Part shown: positions 18,642-27,170 of the stretch, one piece after another | How positions within the stretch are numbered: the stretch's first letter is position 1 | Layout of the letters: each line of letters begins with the position of its first letter | DNA from: Bradyrhizobium sp. 200 | GTDB lineage: Bacteria; Pseudomonadota; Alphaproteobacteria; Rhizobiales; Xanthobacteraceae | DNA: 64,000 nt | Reading direction: 5' to 3' | NCBI RefSeq assembly: GCF_023100945.1 | Contig: NZ_CP064689.1 | Location: forward strand, 4,446,001 to 4,510,000 | The notes under the pieces: generated by a model | Told to the model about the DNA's origin: nothing | Seen by the model: only the letters and a program-made list of their open reading frames with translations | The model's database searches: none | Made by a program: the position numbers and the translations under genes

Positions 18642-20450
18642 TTATTCGGGCAACCCCGCTTGCCGAAGTCGCGCTAGAAATTCCATTCCAAGTTCGCCGC
18701 GATAAGGACACAGTCGAGCAAAAGTCGAGACGCGAAAACGGGGCTGCACCTGCCGCAACACGCCGGCGGCTCGTCGCGCTTCCTCAATCTGGTCCAGTCC
18801 GACAAGGCTAACAATGAGAACGCGAAGCGTTGCGCAGAGACCTGGATTAAGACCCAGAGATTTGCGGCACCAGATAACGGCCTCTTCATACGTACGGTTT
18901 ACGTAATGTGCCACTCCTAGAAACATCACATAAAAGAATGCTTGAGTATCAAGAGGAGACAGCCGCAGGCCACGCTCAGCGTGTTCGACCGCCGAGCGCC
19001 CGTCGCCTATATAAGAATACACCCCGCTGGAAAGCGACCATACCATCGCATGGCTCGGTGCGGCCTCTAAAGCTCGCTGGTAGATCCCGATAGCTGCATC
19101 ATACTCACGAAAGAGAAACGATTTCGTATGCGCTTGGACTGCGAGCGCGAACCCATCCGACGGGTCTCGGTCGACAGCCGCAGATGCGAGTCGATCAGCC
19201 TCTACTGAGTCTGCTTCCTGATCATTCGTCCATCCTTGTGCAATATTATGAATATGCCACAGGGCCGCATAGCAGTAGGCAGCAGCATAACTATCGTCAG
19301 CCTCAATTGCTTTCTGAAGCAGCGGTCTCGCGCGGGAGAAATCATCAAAGTTCATGCGATAGATCAGATCGATCGCCTGCATGACGAAATCGTAAGCGTT
19401 CATGCTTTCAGGTCGCTTCCGAAGGGCGCGGCTGAGCTCCGCCTCCCGAACGTGCGGGGCGATGCTCCATACTATACGGGTGGCAATACGGGCTTGGAAG
19501 TCGAAGAGTTCCGATATCGTGCCATCGTAGCGATCGGCCCAGATAACCGAGCCGGCCTGAACATCCGCCAATTCAGCTGTGATACGCAATTGGTTTACCA
19601 TTCGTCGCACGCTGCCTGTCAAAACGTAGCGCACCCCAAGGTCCTGCCCTACCCTTTGGATGTCGACAGGCTCGTTTTTGTAAGTGAGAGTGGACGTACG
19701 AGAAATCACAAGAAGACCTCGGATGCTTGCGAGCGCGACGATTATGTTTTCGACCATTCCCTCGCCGAAGTAAGCGTCTTCCGGGCTGTCGCTTCTCGCC
19801 CTAAAGGGCAGGACCGCTATCGAGGGCACGGCTGCGCGCTTGCGCGGCCGGCGCGGGCTGGCAGTGACTCCACGTTGAGCACCTCTAATGCGCAGAGAAT
19901 AGGCGCGCACCGGTCGCGCAATGTTCTTCAAGCGAAGGTGACCAAGATCTTCGATCGGGACTTCTATCTTTGAATGGGTTTGCTCGAGGATAGCTCTCGA
20001 AATCAAGATGCCACCGGGCGGCGCAAGTTGCTCCAGACGCGCCGCGATGTTGACGCCGGCTCCATACATGTCGTCCGGCTCCACGATGAAGTCACCGGCA
20101 TTCAAACCCATTCGAAAGTGAATTCTTCGATCCGGAGGTTGCAATCGTTCGCTCGCCGCTACCTCGCGCTGGAGTTCGATTGCGCAACGAACGGCATCCG
20201 TGGGACTCTCGAATGATGCAAGGAATCCGTCGCCGGTGTTCTTGATGATGTGCCCGCGATAACTGACGATGGCTGGATTGACAATTCCGACCCGGATCGC
20301 ACGAAGCCGAAAGTGCGTCCCCTCTTCAGCGGCTTCCGTAAGTCTTGCATACCCGACCACATCCGCGACCAGAATCGTGAGCGGCCTTCGGATCAGCCCC
20401 CAGGGAGTTGCGCCCACCGCAATCGCGACTTGCTCTAGAGGTCCTATCAT
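18642..20450 (-). CDS. class III adenylate/guanylate cyclase with TolB-like and TPR regions
   Basis: 602 residues. Cyclase domain 20-185: metal ligands Asp30 (LVADVVGY) and Asp74 (KNTGDGF), base-recognising Lys70, and the N134-x3-R138 transition-state pair (GVNIAARLE), so it looks active. Residues ~215-335 match the TolB-like/FlgO-type module often joined to these cyclases (SIAVLPFRARS, YVLTGSVRR). The remainder is TPR-like helices. No membrane helix. Common architecture in Bradyrhizobium, which carries many such cyclases. Downstream of the small zinc-ribbon gene by nine bases. Confidence 0.88.
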   Translation of the reverse strand: MIGPLEQVAIAVGATPWGLIRRPLTILVADVVGYARLTEAAEEGTHFRLRAIRVGIVNPAIVSYRGHIIKNTGDGFLASFESPTDAVRCAIELQREVAASERLQPPDRRIHFRMGLNAGDFIVEPDDMYGAGVNIAARLEQLAPPGGILISRAILEQTHSKIEVPIEDLGHLRLKNIARPVRAYSLRIRGAQRGVTASPRRPRKRAAVPSIAVLPFRARSDSPEDAYFGEGMVENIIVALASIRGLLVISRTSTLTYKNEPVDIQRVGQDLGVRYVLTGSVRRMVNQLRITAELADVQAGSVIWADRYDGTISELFDFQARIATRIVWSIAPHVREAELSRALRKRPESMNAYDFVMQAIDLIYRMNFDDFSRARPLLQKAIEADDSYAAAYCYAALWHIHNIAQGWTNDQEADSVEADRLASAAVDRDPSDGFALAVQAHTKSFLFREYDAAIGIYQRALEAAPSHAMVWSLSSGVYSYIGDGRSAVEHAERGLRLSPLDTQAFFYVMFLGVAHYVNRTYEEAVIWCRKSLGLNPGLCATLRVLIVSLVGLDQIEEARRAAGVLRQVQPRFRVSTFARLCPYRGELGMEFLARLRQAGLPE

Positions 20451-20459
20451 TTTTTGGAC

Positions 20460-20687
20460 TCACCGAAGTTCTGCGTACGCTTGACGGACAGCTTCGTCGA
20501 TGGTTGCCTCTGCAACGTCGTCCCAATTCCTGGAGCCGCACTTGTCACAAACCCCGATCAGGACAGTGGCGCGACAGAAGATATAGCCCTTGTCGGTCCA
20601 TTGATGGAAAGCGACCAGTTGGGTTCGCTCAATCAATTGGCCGGCTTTGCAAAAGTCACATATCTCCATACGATTTTTGTTGGACAT
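20460..20687 (-). CDS. small zinc-ribbon protein
   Basis: 75 residues from the ATG at 20687; a longer frame to 20783 exists but its N-terminus looks non-coding, and a shorter start at 20669 is possible. No strong ribosome site for any of them. Two CxxC knuckles, ICDFCKAG and VCDKCGSRNW, about 35 residues apart, form a probable zinc ribbon, reminiscent of YgiT/MqsA-type N-terminal domains but without a helix-turn-helix. Its stop is nine bases before the cyclase start, so they are probably one operon. Role unknown. Confidence 0.55.
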   Translation of the reverse strand: MSNKNRMEICDFCKAGQLIERTQLVAFHQWTDKGYIFCRATVLIGVCDKCGSRNWDDVAEATIDEAVRQAYAELR

Positions 20688-20944
20688 GCTTTGTTCAGAA
20701 AAATAACGCTCGCTCTGGTTTCCGTGTGTGAACTGCCTCACATTGAAGAGCCAAAGTTGCTCGTCGACTTCGCAGGTGGGCAACGGCCGCCTCGATAGTT
20801 CGGCTCGAACGCTTCAAAATGTCGTTGCGCGCAAATCGCGATTTCCTAAATCGTTTCAAGCTGATTTGGGTCGTCCAGCCTCCCTTGCAAAGATATATCG
20901 CTTTCCATCGCCCCCAAATCAGTGGCTATTTCCGCGCTGTCCCG

Positions 20945-21425
20945 ACCCGGCAAGAGGGGCGGATCGCGCGTCGTCACGAACGCGGGACGGGATGCGGTGG
21001 ACGCGAGAGCGCCGGCGCGCTGATGTGATCGCAGGGTGAGTTGGACCTCATGAGCGATTCACGGCGTGCAAAACGAACGGCGCTTGATGCGTACGGCAAA
21101 ACCGTGTGGTCCCGACACCCGTGGCTGGTGCCAAGCTGCCGGTGGCGAATTCGGTCCGACCGGATCGATTTGGCCATCAAGCCGGCAGCGATGGAGGCAA
21201 GACGAATTCGTCTCCAGGGAGAGCGCGGCATAAGCCGTCAAACCATTGCGCAGGGAATGCCGGAGTGCTCCGACTGTACCTGTATGCTCGTGTGCGCCTC
21301 TATCTCCATCTTGTACACGAGACCGCGGGTGCAGCAAGCACCCGGCATTCCCTGCTCCCTCTCAACGAGGGAAAGGTTCATGCAAACCTCGGGCGCAGTG
21401 CGCCGCGAGAACGCGAAACTGTATC
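20945..21425 (+). repeat. intergenic repeat, right (complete) copy
   Basis: Homologous to 15328-15621, same orientation, but with both ends present. Nested hairpins: outer 13-bp perfect stem CAGGGAATGCCGG/CCGGCATTCCCTG (21251-21263, 21342-21354), inner CTCGTGTGC/GTACACGAG (21287-21295, 21313-21321) with a G:T pair. The left part (from about 20945) also resembles the Bradyrhizobium family from memory. No gene is supported between 20688 and 21594; two or three spurious frames cross it. Confidence 0.8.
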
Positions 21426-21429
21426 AGCC

Positions 21430-21506
21430 GTCATTGCGAGCGCAGCGAAGCAATCCATGGCGCCACAAAAAGGAAGAATGGATTGCTTCGCTTCGCTCGC
21501 AATGAC
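21430..21506. repeat. REP-like inverted repeat
   Basis: 29-base arms at 21430-21458 and 21478-21506, complementary at 28 of 29 positions, with a 19-base spacer. The core GCGAGCGCAGCGAAGCAATCC is a dispersed palindromic element seen in many proteobacteria. It abuts the right repeat copy. Confidence 0.9.
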
Positions 21507-21594
21507 GTGGATAGGCCGCGGCGTACTGGATGCGTCGCCTTCGCGGAATATGATAGTGCCGTTGTCGGAATCGAAGGCAGCGCCGCCGCCCCTG

Positions 21595-23094
21595 CTACCG
21601 CCTGAAACTCTTGATCTCCGAGACGCTGCCGTCGCGATAGGTCAATTCCACCGAAACCGACCTGGTCTGCGGCGCGAGCTTCAGATACGGCGTCGCGTCG
21701 TGCGGAATGACGCTGGGATCGCGGGGATCGCAGGGCGGCATCTTCAGCACCTTGTCAGGCACTGTGCTGTCGATGCCGACGCGCACTTCGCGGATCGCGC
21801 AGCGATACGACATCAGATGCGTGTAGTAGACGAGCAAGCCGTTGAATTCGCGGAACGACAGCCAGCTCGTTGCGGTCATGTCGAGGATCTTGCGCTGGTC
21901 GCGGATCAGCGCTGCTTCCGGATCGAAGCGGATCGGGAACGGGCCCTGCAATTCGCCATTGGTGTCGACATAGCGCACCTGGATGATCGCGGCCGGCGCG
22001 TCCGCCGGCAGTTCGACCGACGGGTTGGGCATTCGCTTGCGGGTCCGCGGATCGAGCGTATCCATGAAGCCGGTCTCGCGGAAATTGCCGGTGTCCCCCA
22101 GCCGCCAGGAAATGCCGAGCGTCGGGTCGGCGATCGAGAACACCACGGTCCAGCCGCCATTGTGGCGCGAGAACATAGCGATCGGCGCGTTGACGGAATC
22201 GTTCTGCGGCTTGAGTTGCTGCACCGGCGGCAACGCCGCCAGCTTTGGCAGCGCCTCGGCGGGTTTCGCCGCCGACTCGGGCTGGCTCTTCGCAAGGCCG
22301 TTCAGGAACACGTCGTCGACCATCTGGTCGAAATAGACCGGGATCTGCTTGTGACGGACGGTCTCCGCCAGTTCGCTGACCTGCCGCCGCGTGCGCTGCG
22401 CGACCTGGACGAGGTTCGCGCCGGGCTGCGTCAGCTCCTTGGCGAAGGTGCGTGTGAACACCGAATTGGGATTCGCGTCGTCATTGGAAAGCCGGTCCAG
22501 CGCGGTCTGCCGCGGACCCGCCGAGAAGATCGAGAACACGCCTTCCGGCAGTTGCGTCATCGGCGCAAGGCCGCCGCCGCCGGCGACCGCACGCGTGCCG
22601 GCGCGCTCGAACGGATTGTTGCGGCAGGCATCGAACACCAGGATGGCCGTGCGCACCTTGCGGTTCTGCAGCCGCTCGATGATGCGGTCGGCGAGGACCG
22701 AGGCGTCGCGCACCAGCTCTTCCTGGCCTTCGGTCGCCGCCGGCACGTCGGTCGGCAGCAGGAAATTCTGGCCCGCAATTTCAAAACCGTGGCCGGCATA
22801 GAAGAAGAACGCGGTGTCGCCGGCGTCGACCGCCTTGTCGAACGCCAGCAGGGTCTGGCTGAACGCCTGCCGGTTCTGGTTTTCCGCCACCATCACCGTG
22901 AAGCCGAGCTGCTTCAGCGTATCGCCCATGGTGCGGGCGTCGTTGACCGCCTTCTGCAGCTTGGGCACGTTCCGGTAGTCGTTGTTGCCGACCACCAGCG
23001 CAACGCGCTTTTCGGCATAAGCAGGTGCGGCGAAGGCCGCGATGCAGGTCGCAAGGCTCGTGACCGCGAGCAATCTGGAAAGCCACCCCTTCAT
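21595..23094 (-). CDS. secreted caspase-fold (peptidase C14) protein
   Basis: 499 residues from the ATG at 23094 (GGGGAATTCG before it); an ATG at 23112 would add six. Signal peptide MKGWLSRLLA...PAYA, cleavage after about residue 27. The caspase-like domain (28-260) has GNNDYRNVPKL, the catalytic His102 in FFYAGHGFE and Cys157 in VFDACRNNPF; both are intact. The C-terminal ~230 residues form a beta-rich region (SWRLGDTGNFRETGF, CAIREVRVGIDS) of unknown role. Likely periplasmic protease of the rhizobial metacaspase-like group. Divergent from the helicase gene across 384 bases. Confidence 0.87.
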   Translation of the reverse strand: MKGWLSRLLAVTSLATCIAAFAAPAYAEKRVALVVGNNDYRNVPKLQKAVNDARTMGDTLKQLGFTVMVAENQNRQAFSQTLLAFDKAVDAGDTAFFFYAGHGFEIAGQNFLLPTDVPAATEGQEELVRDASVLADRIIERLQNRKVRTAILVFDACRNNPFERAGTRAVAGGGGLAPMTQLPEGVFSIFSAGPRQTALDRLSNDDANPNSVFTRTFAKELTQPGANLVQVAQRTRRQVSELAETVRHKQIPVYFDQMVDDVFLNGLAKSQPESAAKPAEALPKLAALPPVQQLKPQNDSVNAPIAMFSRHNGGWTVVFSIADPTLGISWRLGDTGNFRETGFMDTLDPRTRKRMPNPSVELPADAPAAIIQVRYVDTNGELQGPFPIRFDPEAALIRDQRKILDMTATSWLSFREFNGLLVYYTHLMSYRCAIREVRVGIDSTVPDKVLKMPPCDPRDPSVIPHDATPYLKLAPQTRSVSVELTYRDGSVSEIKSFRR

Positions 23095-23292
23095 CGAATT
23101 CCCCGAGCGCATGAATGGTCCTGTTGTGGGCTGTGCCGAGCCACTTCATGCCATAGTCGGCGTCCCAACGCCCGCGGTTCAACGGCCACGCTTGATACGA
23201 ATACAGCGGCCCGATTTGACAGCCAAATGACGGTTTCGGCCCTTATTTGTGCGAAAACATTAAGCTTTTTCGGCCATAATGCCGTTCACAGA

Positions 23293-23320
23293 TTGACTTT
23301 GGCCATTTCGACCCTATGTT
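23293..23320 (+). promoter_or_regulatory. candidate sigma-70 promoter for the helicase
   Basis: TTGACT (23293-23298), 16-base spacer, TATGTT (23315-23320). It would give a leader of about 150 bases. Rest of the 23095-23478 gap shows no gene. Confidence 0.4.
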
Positions 23321-23478
23321 CGCGCTCAACGCGGCCTTGGATCGAAACGCGATTCCCTAGGTTAGCCGCTCGTCTGCGTAAGTCAGAGCCCCCAGCTTTT
23401 CAAAGCGCGCCGTTTCGGGGCAAAACGCGACAGCCTTTTTACCCTCGATTCCGAACGGCGGTGTCGACTAGAGGCTCA

Positions 23479-24990
23479 ATGTCTTTTTCCCATCTCGGCC
23501 TTTCCGATAAGGTCCTCGCCGCAGTTGCGGCCACCGGCTACACCACCCCTACCCCCATTCAGGAACAGGCAATTCCGCATGTTCTGGCCCGCCGCGACGT
23601 CCTCGGCATCGCCCAGACCGGCACCGGCAAGACCGCTGCCTTCGTCCTGCCCATGCTGACCATGCTGGAAAAGGGCCGCGCCCGGGCACGAATGCCCCGC
23701 ACCCTGATCCTCGAACCGACCCGCGAACTCGCGGCGCAAGTCAAAGAGAACTTCGACAAATACGGTGTCGGCCAGAAACTCAACGTCGCGCTCCTGATCG
23801 GCGGCGTCTCGTTCGGCGACCAGGACAGCAAGCTGACCCGCGGCGTCGATGTCCTGATCGCAACTCCCGGCCGCCTGCTCGACCACACCGAACGCGGCGG
23901 TCTCCTGCTCACCGGCGTCGAACTACTGGTCATCGACGAAGCCGACCGCATGCTGGACATGGGCTTCATCCCCGACATCGAACGCATCTGCAAGCTGGTG
24001 CCATTCACGCGACAGACGCTGTTCTTCACCGCGACGATGCCGCCGGAAATCAGCCGCATCAGCCAAGACTTCCTGCACAATCCCGAACGGATCGAAGTCT
24101 CGAAGCCCGCCACAACCGCGACCGGCGTGTCGCAGTTCCAGGTTCGCGGCGGCCGCGAGCCGCACGAGAAGCGCGAAATCCTTCGCCGCCTCTTGCGCGA
24201 CGCCAAGGATCTCAACAACGCAATCATCTTCTGCAATCGCAAGCGCGAGGTCGCCGTCGTTTACAAATCGCTGCAGAAGCACGGCTTCAGCGTCGGCGCC
24301 CTGCATGGCGACATGGACCAGTCGGCACGCACCGCTGCGCTCGATCAGTTCCGCAAGGGCGAGATTCCGCTCTTGGTGGCCTCCGACGTCGCCGCCCGCG
24401 GCCTCGACATTCCTGCCGTCAGCCACGTCTTCAATTTCGACGTTCCGCATCACGCCGACGATTACGTGCATCGCATCGGCCGTACCGGACGCGCCGGTCG
24501 TGCCGGCACCGCGATCTCGATCGTCAGCCCGCTCGACAGCAAATCGATCGCTGCGATCGAACGGTTGATCGGGCAAACCATTCCCGCCGCCGAAGGCGAC
24601 TACACCGTGCACTCGGACGCGTCCGAGGAGAGCGGTCAGCCGCGCGAACATCGCTCGCGCGACGGCTCCCGGGAAGGTTCGCGCGGCGGTCGCAAGCCAC
24701 GGCGCGAACGCGAGCCACGCGGTGAACGCGAGCCGCGCGCCGCCAGAGGCACGGACAAGCGCAACGACAAGGGCGGCGATCGCGAACCGCGGCCTGCCAA
24801 AGGCGCTGGCCGCAGCGCCGCGCTGCAGCCGGCGGCCGACTTCACGCCGCCTGCCGCTGCACAGCCGTCACGCGTGCCGTCGATCGGCCGGCCCGAACCG
24901 CGCCGCCCTCACCGCGAGGTCGAATCCGAGCCCGCCGATCACTCGCATCTTCCCGCATTCCTGTTGCGGCCCGTTCGCGCCCGCGTCTGA
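23479..24990 (+). CDS. rhlE: DEAD-box RNA helicase, RhlE-like
   Basis: 503 residues from the ATG at 23479 (MSFSHLGLSDKVLAAV); the same frame is open far upstream but has no helicase homology there. All motifs are in place: Q motif (TPTPIQEQAIP), AQTGTGKT, PTRELA, TPGRL, DEAD (VIDEADRMLDMGF), FTAT in place of SAT, ARGLDIP and HRIGRTGRAGR. The last ~120 residues are a disordered Arg/Glu/Gly-rich tail (REPRGEREPRAARG) that should bind RNA. RhlE-type enzymes assist ribosome assembly and RNA turnover. Transcribed alone; symbol by family resemblance. Confidence 0.87.
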   Translation: MSFSHLGLSDKVLAAVAATGYTTPTPIQEQAIPHVLARRDVLGIAQTGTGKTAAFVLPMLTMLEKGRARARMPRTLILEPTRELAAQVKENFDKYGVGQKLNVALLIGGVSFGDQDSKLTRGVDVLIATPGRLLDHTERGGLLLTGVELLVIDEADRMLDMGFIPDIERICKLVPFTRQTLFFTATMPPEISRISQDFLHNPERIEVSKPATTATGVSQFQVRGGREPHEKREILRRLLRDAKDLNNAIIFCNRKREVAVVYKSLQKHGFSVGALHGDMDQSARTAALDQFRKGEIPLLVASDVAARGLDIPAVSHVFNFDVPHHADDYVHRIGRTGRAGRAGTAISIVSPLDSKSIAAIERLIGQTIPAAEGDYTVHSDASEESGQPREHRSRDGSREGSRGGRKPRREREPRGEREPRAARGTDKRNDKGGDREPRPAKGAGRSAALQPAADFTPPAAAQPSRVPSIGRPEPRRPHREVESEPADHSHLPAFLLRPVRARV

Positions 24991-25116
24991 TCGCATCGAT
25001 CCCTGCGGCCGGAAGCGTTTACCGGCCGTTCATCCTCCTCCATTAGCTTGATGCCGTTAATTTAAATCATTGCGGCAAGGCAACGAGCGGCGCGGCTCGA
25101 TATTGGGGACGGATCA

Positions 25117-26184
25117 GTGGTCAAGCTGCTGGACGAACACGAACGCACGATGGCGTTTGCCGAAGTGGCGTTGGGCCAGATCAAATCCCTCAGGCAGACC
25201 GCGGTCCCGCGCAACTACGAAATCTGGTACGTCTACGCGACCGGATACAATGCTCCCCTCAACAAGATCATCAACGAGACGCTGGCGCGCAACGGCAGGC
25301 TGAGCGAGTCCGATCTCGAACAGATCTACGAGACCTACCTCTCCCACATCAAGACCTCCGACCGCATCGACAAGGTCGGCGCGCGCGTGATTGGCGAAAT
25401 CGACGACGTGATGGCCCTGATCACGGACGCCCTCGGCATGTCGCAGAGCTACGACGCCAAGCTGAGCGGTGCGAACGAGAAACTCAGGAGTGCCAAGAGC
25501 GGCGAACAGATCAAGGCGGTCGTCGACGGCCTGGTGAAATCGACCCGCGAGATGCAGGAGACCAACAAGGCGCTGGAAAGCCGGCTGTCGCTGTCGAAGA
25601 CCGAGATCAGCAACCTCCAGCACAGCCTCGAGGCGATCCGTGCCGAGAGCCTGACCGATCCGCTGACCGGATTGGGCAACCGCAAATATTTCGACCGCTC
25701 GATCGAGATGGCGGTGCAGACGGCGCTGGCGAACGGCGAACCGCTGTCGCTGTTGATGTTCGACATCGACCATTTCAAGTCGTTCAACGATTCCTACGGC
25801 CATCTCACCGGCGATCAGGTGCTGCGGCTGGTTGCGATGTCGCTCAAGCAGACCATCAAGGGCCAGGACATCACCGCCCGCTATGGCGGCGAGGAATTTG
25901 CGGTGGTGCTGCCCAATACCGGACTGCGCCAGGCGCTGACGGTCGCCGACCACATCCGGCGCGCGGTGATGGCGAAGGAATTGAAGAAGAAGTCGACCGG
26001 CGAAATTCTCGGCCGCGTTACCATCTCCGTCGGCGTTTCCATGCTCAAGCCGGACGATGACACGGATTCGCTGATCGAGCGCGCCGATGCATGTCTATAC
26101 GTCGCCAAGCGTAACGGCCGCAACCGCGTGATCTGCGAAGTCGATCCCGAATACGCCGCCGAGACCCGCAGCCAGGTCGCCTAA
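25117..26184 (+). CDS. GGDEF-domain diguanylate cyclase
   Basis: 355 residues from a GTG at 25117 (GGGGAC before it). Residues 1-145 are an uncharacterised helical sensor region; 146-175 form a coiled coil leading into the GGDEF domain (SLTDPLTGLGNRKYFD). Active-site GGEEF is at 257-261 and FDIDHFKSFND supplies the metal ligand, so it should make c-di-GMP. The product-inhibition site that usually reads RxxD five residues before GGEEF is K248-G-Q-D251 here. No membrane helices. Stands alone, facing the TfoX-like gene. Confidence 0.9.
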   Translation: MVKLLDEHERTMAFAEVALGQIKSLRQTAVPRNYEIWYVYATGYNAPLNKIINETLARNGRLSESDLEQIYETYLSHIKTSDRIDKVGARVIGEIDDVMALITDALGMSQSYDAKLSGANEKLRSAKSGEQIKAVVDGLVKSTREMQETNKALESRLSLSKTEISNLQHSLEAIRAESLTDPLTGLGNRKYFDRSIEMAVQTALANGEPLSLLMFDIDHFKSFNDSYGHLTGDQVLRLVAMSLKQTIKGQDITARYGGEEFAVVLPNTGLRQALTVADHIRRAVMAKELKKKSTGEILGRVTISVGVSMLKPDDDTDSLIERADACLYVAKRNGRNRVICEVDPEYAAETRSQVA

Positions 26185-26191
26185 GCGCCAA

Positions 26192-26641
26192 TTACCGGCG
26201 CGCCTTCCTCGCCTTCGCGACACGCCGCTTCGCCGCCGGCTTGCGGCCACCCGGCTTAGCCGCAGCCTTCGCCGTAACCTTCGGCTTCGCCGCCTTGCGT
26301 GCCTTCGGCCGCTTGCGCAAGGCCGCGCGCTGCGCCGCGGCCAGCGCTGCCCGCGTCCAATCAGCCAGTTCCTCGGAGTCGTCGAACAGGCGTGCCGGCA
26401 ACTGCCAGTACGAGTTCACCGTGACCGTCTTGGTGCGGGTCTGATACTGAAACGGCTGCGATCCCTCCGCTTCGAATTGCGGAATGGTCTGGTCGTCGGC
26501 GCGGAAGTAGAGGCCGGCGCGCAGCGCAAGCGCGAAATTGGTGCCGTCGGCGGAGATACCGAATCCGGAGAACATCTTGCGGATGGTGACGGGGCCGAAA
26601 TCGGCGAACAGGTCGATCAGGAAATCCCGGTCCATGCTCAC
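26192..26641 (-). CDS. TfoX/Sxy N-terminal domain protein with basic tail
   Basis: 149 residues from a GTG at 26641, or 147 from the ATG at 26635. Residues 1-100 are a TfoX_N domain (FGPVTIRKMFSGFGI, ALRAGLYFRADD). The last ~45 residues are a Lys/Ala/Arg/Pro tail resembling histone H1 or AlgP repeats (KAAKPKVTAKAAAKPGGRK). The TfoX C-terminal domain is missing. TfoX controls competence in gammaproteobacteria; in rhizobia this role is not established. Its start lies about 20 bases after sufA, so it may be read with the suf operon. Confidence 0.8.
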   Translation of the reverse strand: MSMDRDFLIDLFADFGPVTIRKMFSGFGISADGTNFALALRAGLYFRADDQTIPQFEAEGSQPFQYQTRTKTVTVNSYWQLPARLFDDSEELADWTRAALAAAQRAALRKRPKARKAAKPKVTAKAAAKPGGRKPAAKRRVAKARKARR

Positions 26642-26660
26642 CGCCCCGGCGATGCGGTTG

Positions 26661-27041
26661 CTAAACCTTCGCCGCCGTCAGTTGCACCGACTCGCCGCAG
26701 CCGCAGGCCGAGACCTGGTTCGGGTTGTTGAAGATGAACTGGGCCTGCATCTTGTCGGCCTTGTAGTCCATCTCGGTGCCGAGCAGGAACAGGACCGCCT
26801 TGGGGTCGACCAGGATCTTCACACCCCGGTCCTCGACCACTTCATCGGTCGGACGGACCTCGTGGGCATATTCCACCGTGTAGGATTGGCCGGCACAGCC
26901 GCCGTTTTTGATCCCGACGCGCAAGCCCACGATCTCGGAATCGGCGCGCTTGGTCAGCTCCGTAATCCGCGCAGCGGCCGCCTCGGTCAGTTTCATGACC
27001 TGCGGGCGGGGCCTCGGCTTAGCCTGGACGGTGGTATCCAT
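26661..27041 (-). CDS. sufA: A-type iron-sulfur carrier SufA
   Basis: 126 residues from the ATG at 27041 (GGAG ten bases before); a longer frame to 27065 is poor. HesB/IscA fold with the three cluster-binding cysteines: Cys49 (NGGCAGQSY), Cys113 and Cys115 (SACGCGES). It receives Fe-S clusters from SufBCD and passes them to apoproteins. Last recognisable gene of the suf operon; 129 bases separate it from the VOC gene. Confidence 0.9.
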   Translation of the reverse strand: MDTTVQAKPRPRPQVMKLTEAAAARITELTKRADSEIVGLRVGIKNGGCAGQSYTVEYAHEVRPTDEVVEDRGVKILVDPKAVLFLLGTEMDYKADKMQAQFIFNNPNQVSACGCGESVQLTAAKV

Positions 27042-27170
27042 TGCAGTCGATCTCCGGCGTCGCATTGTGGCGACGAGCTATCATGGCATTAAAATAACAA
27101 CGAAATTCCCACTGTGAAGGCCTCTCATCATGAACTCGATCAGAACCCGTCGAAACGCTCCAGTCACTTC

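Noticed and set aside
16031..20687. Phage or classical anti-phage defence system
   Set aside because: Protease plus cyclase invited the idea, but the cyclase is a chromosomal TolB/TPR type and there is no effector, sensor or nuclease partner of known systems.
20688..20783. N-terminal extension of the zinc-ribbon protein
   Set aside because: No ribosome site and no family support; shorter start preferred.
21106..23478. Plus-strand frame open for 2.4 kb upstream of, and continuous with, the helicase
   Set aside because: It runs antisense through the whole caspase gene and the repeat; sequence is Arg/His-rich as expected from GC-rich antisense reading, and helicase homology starts only at 23479.
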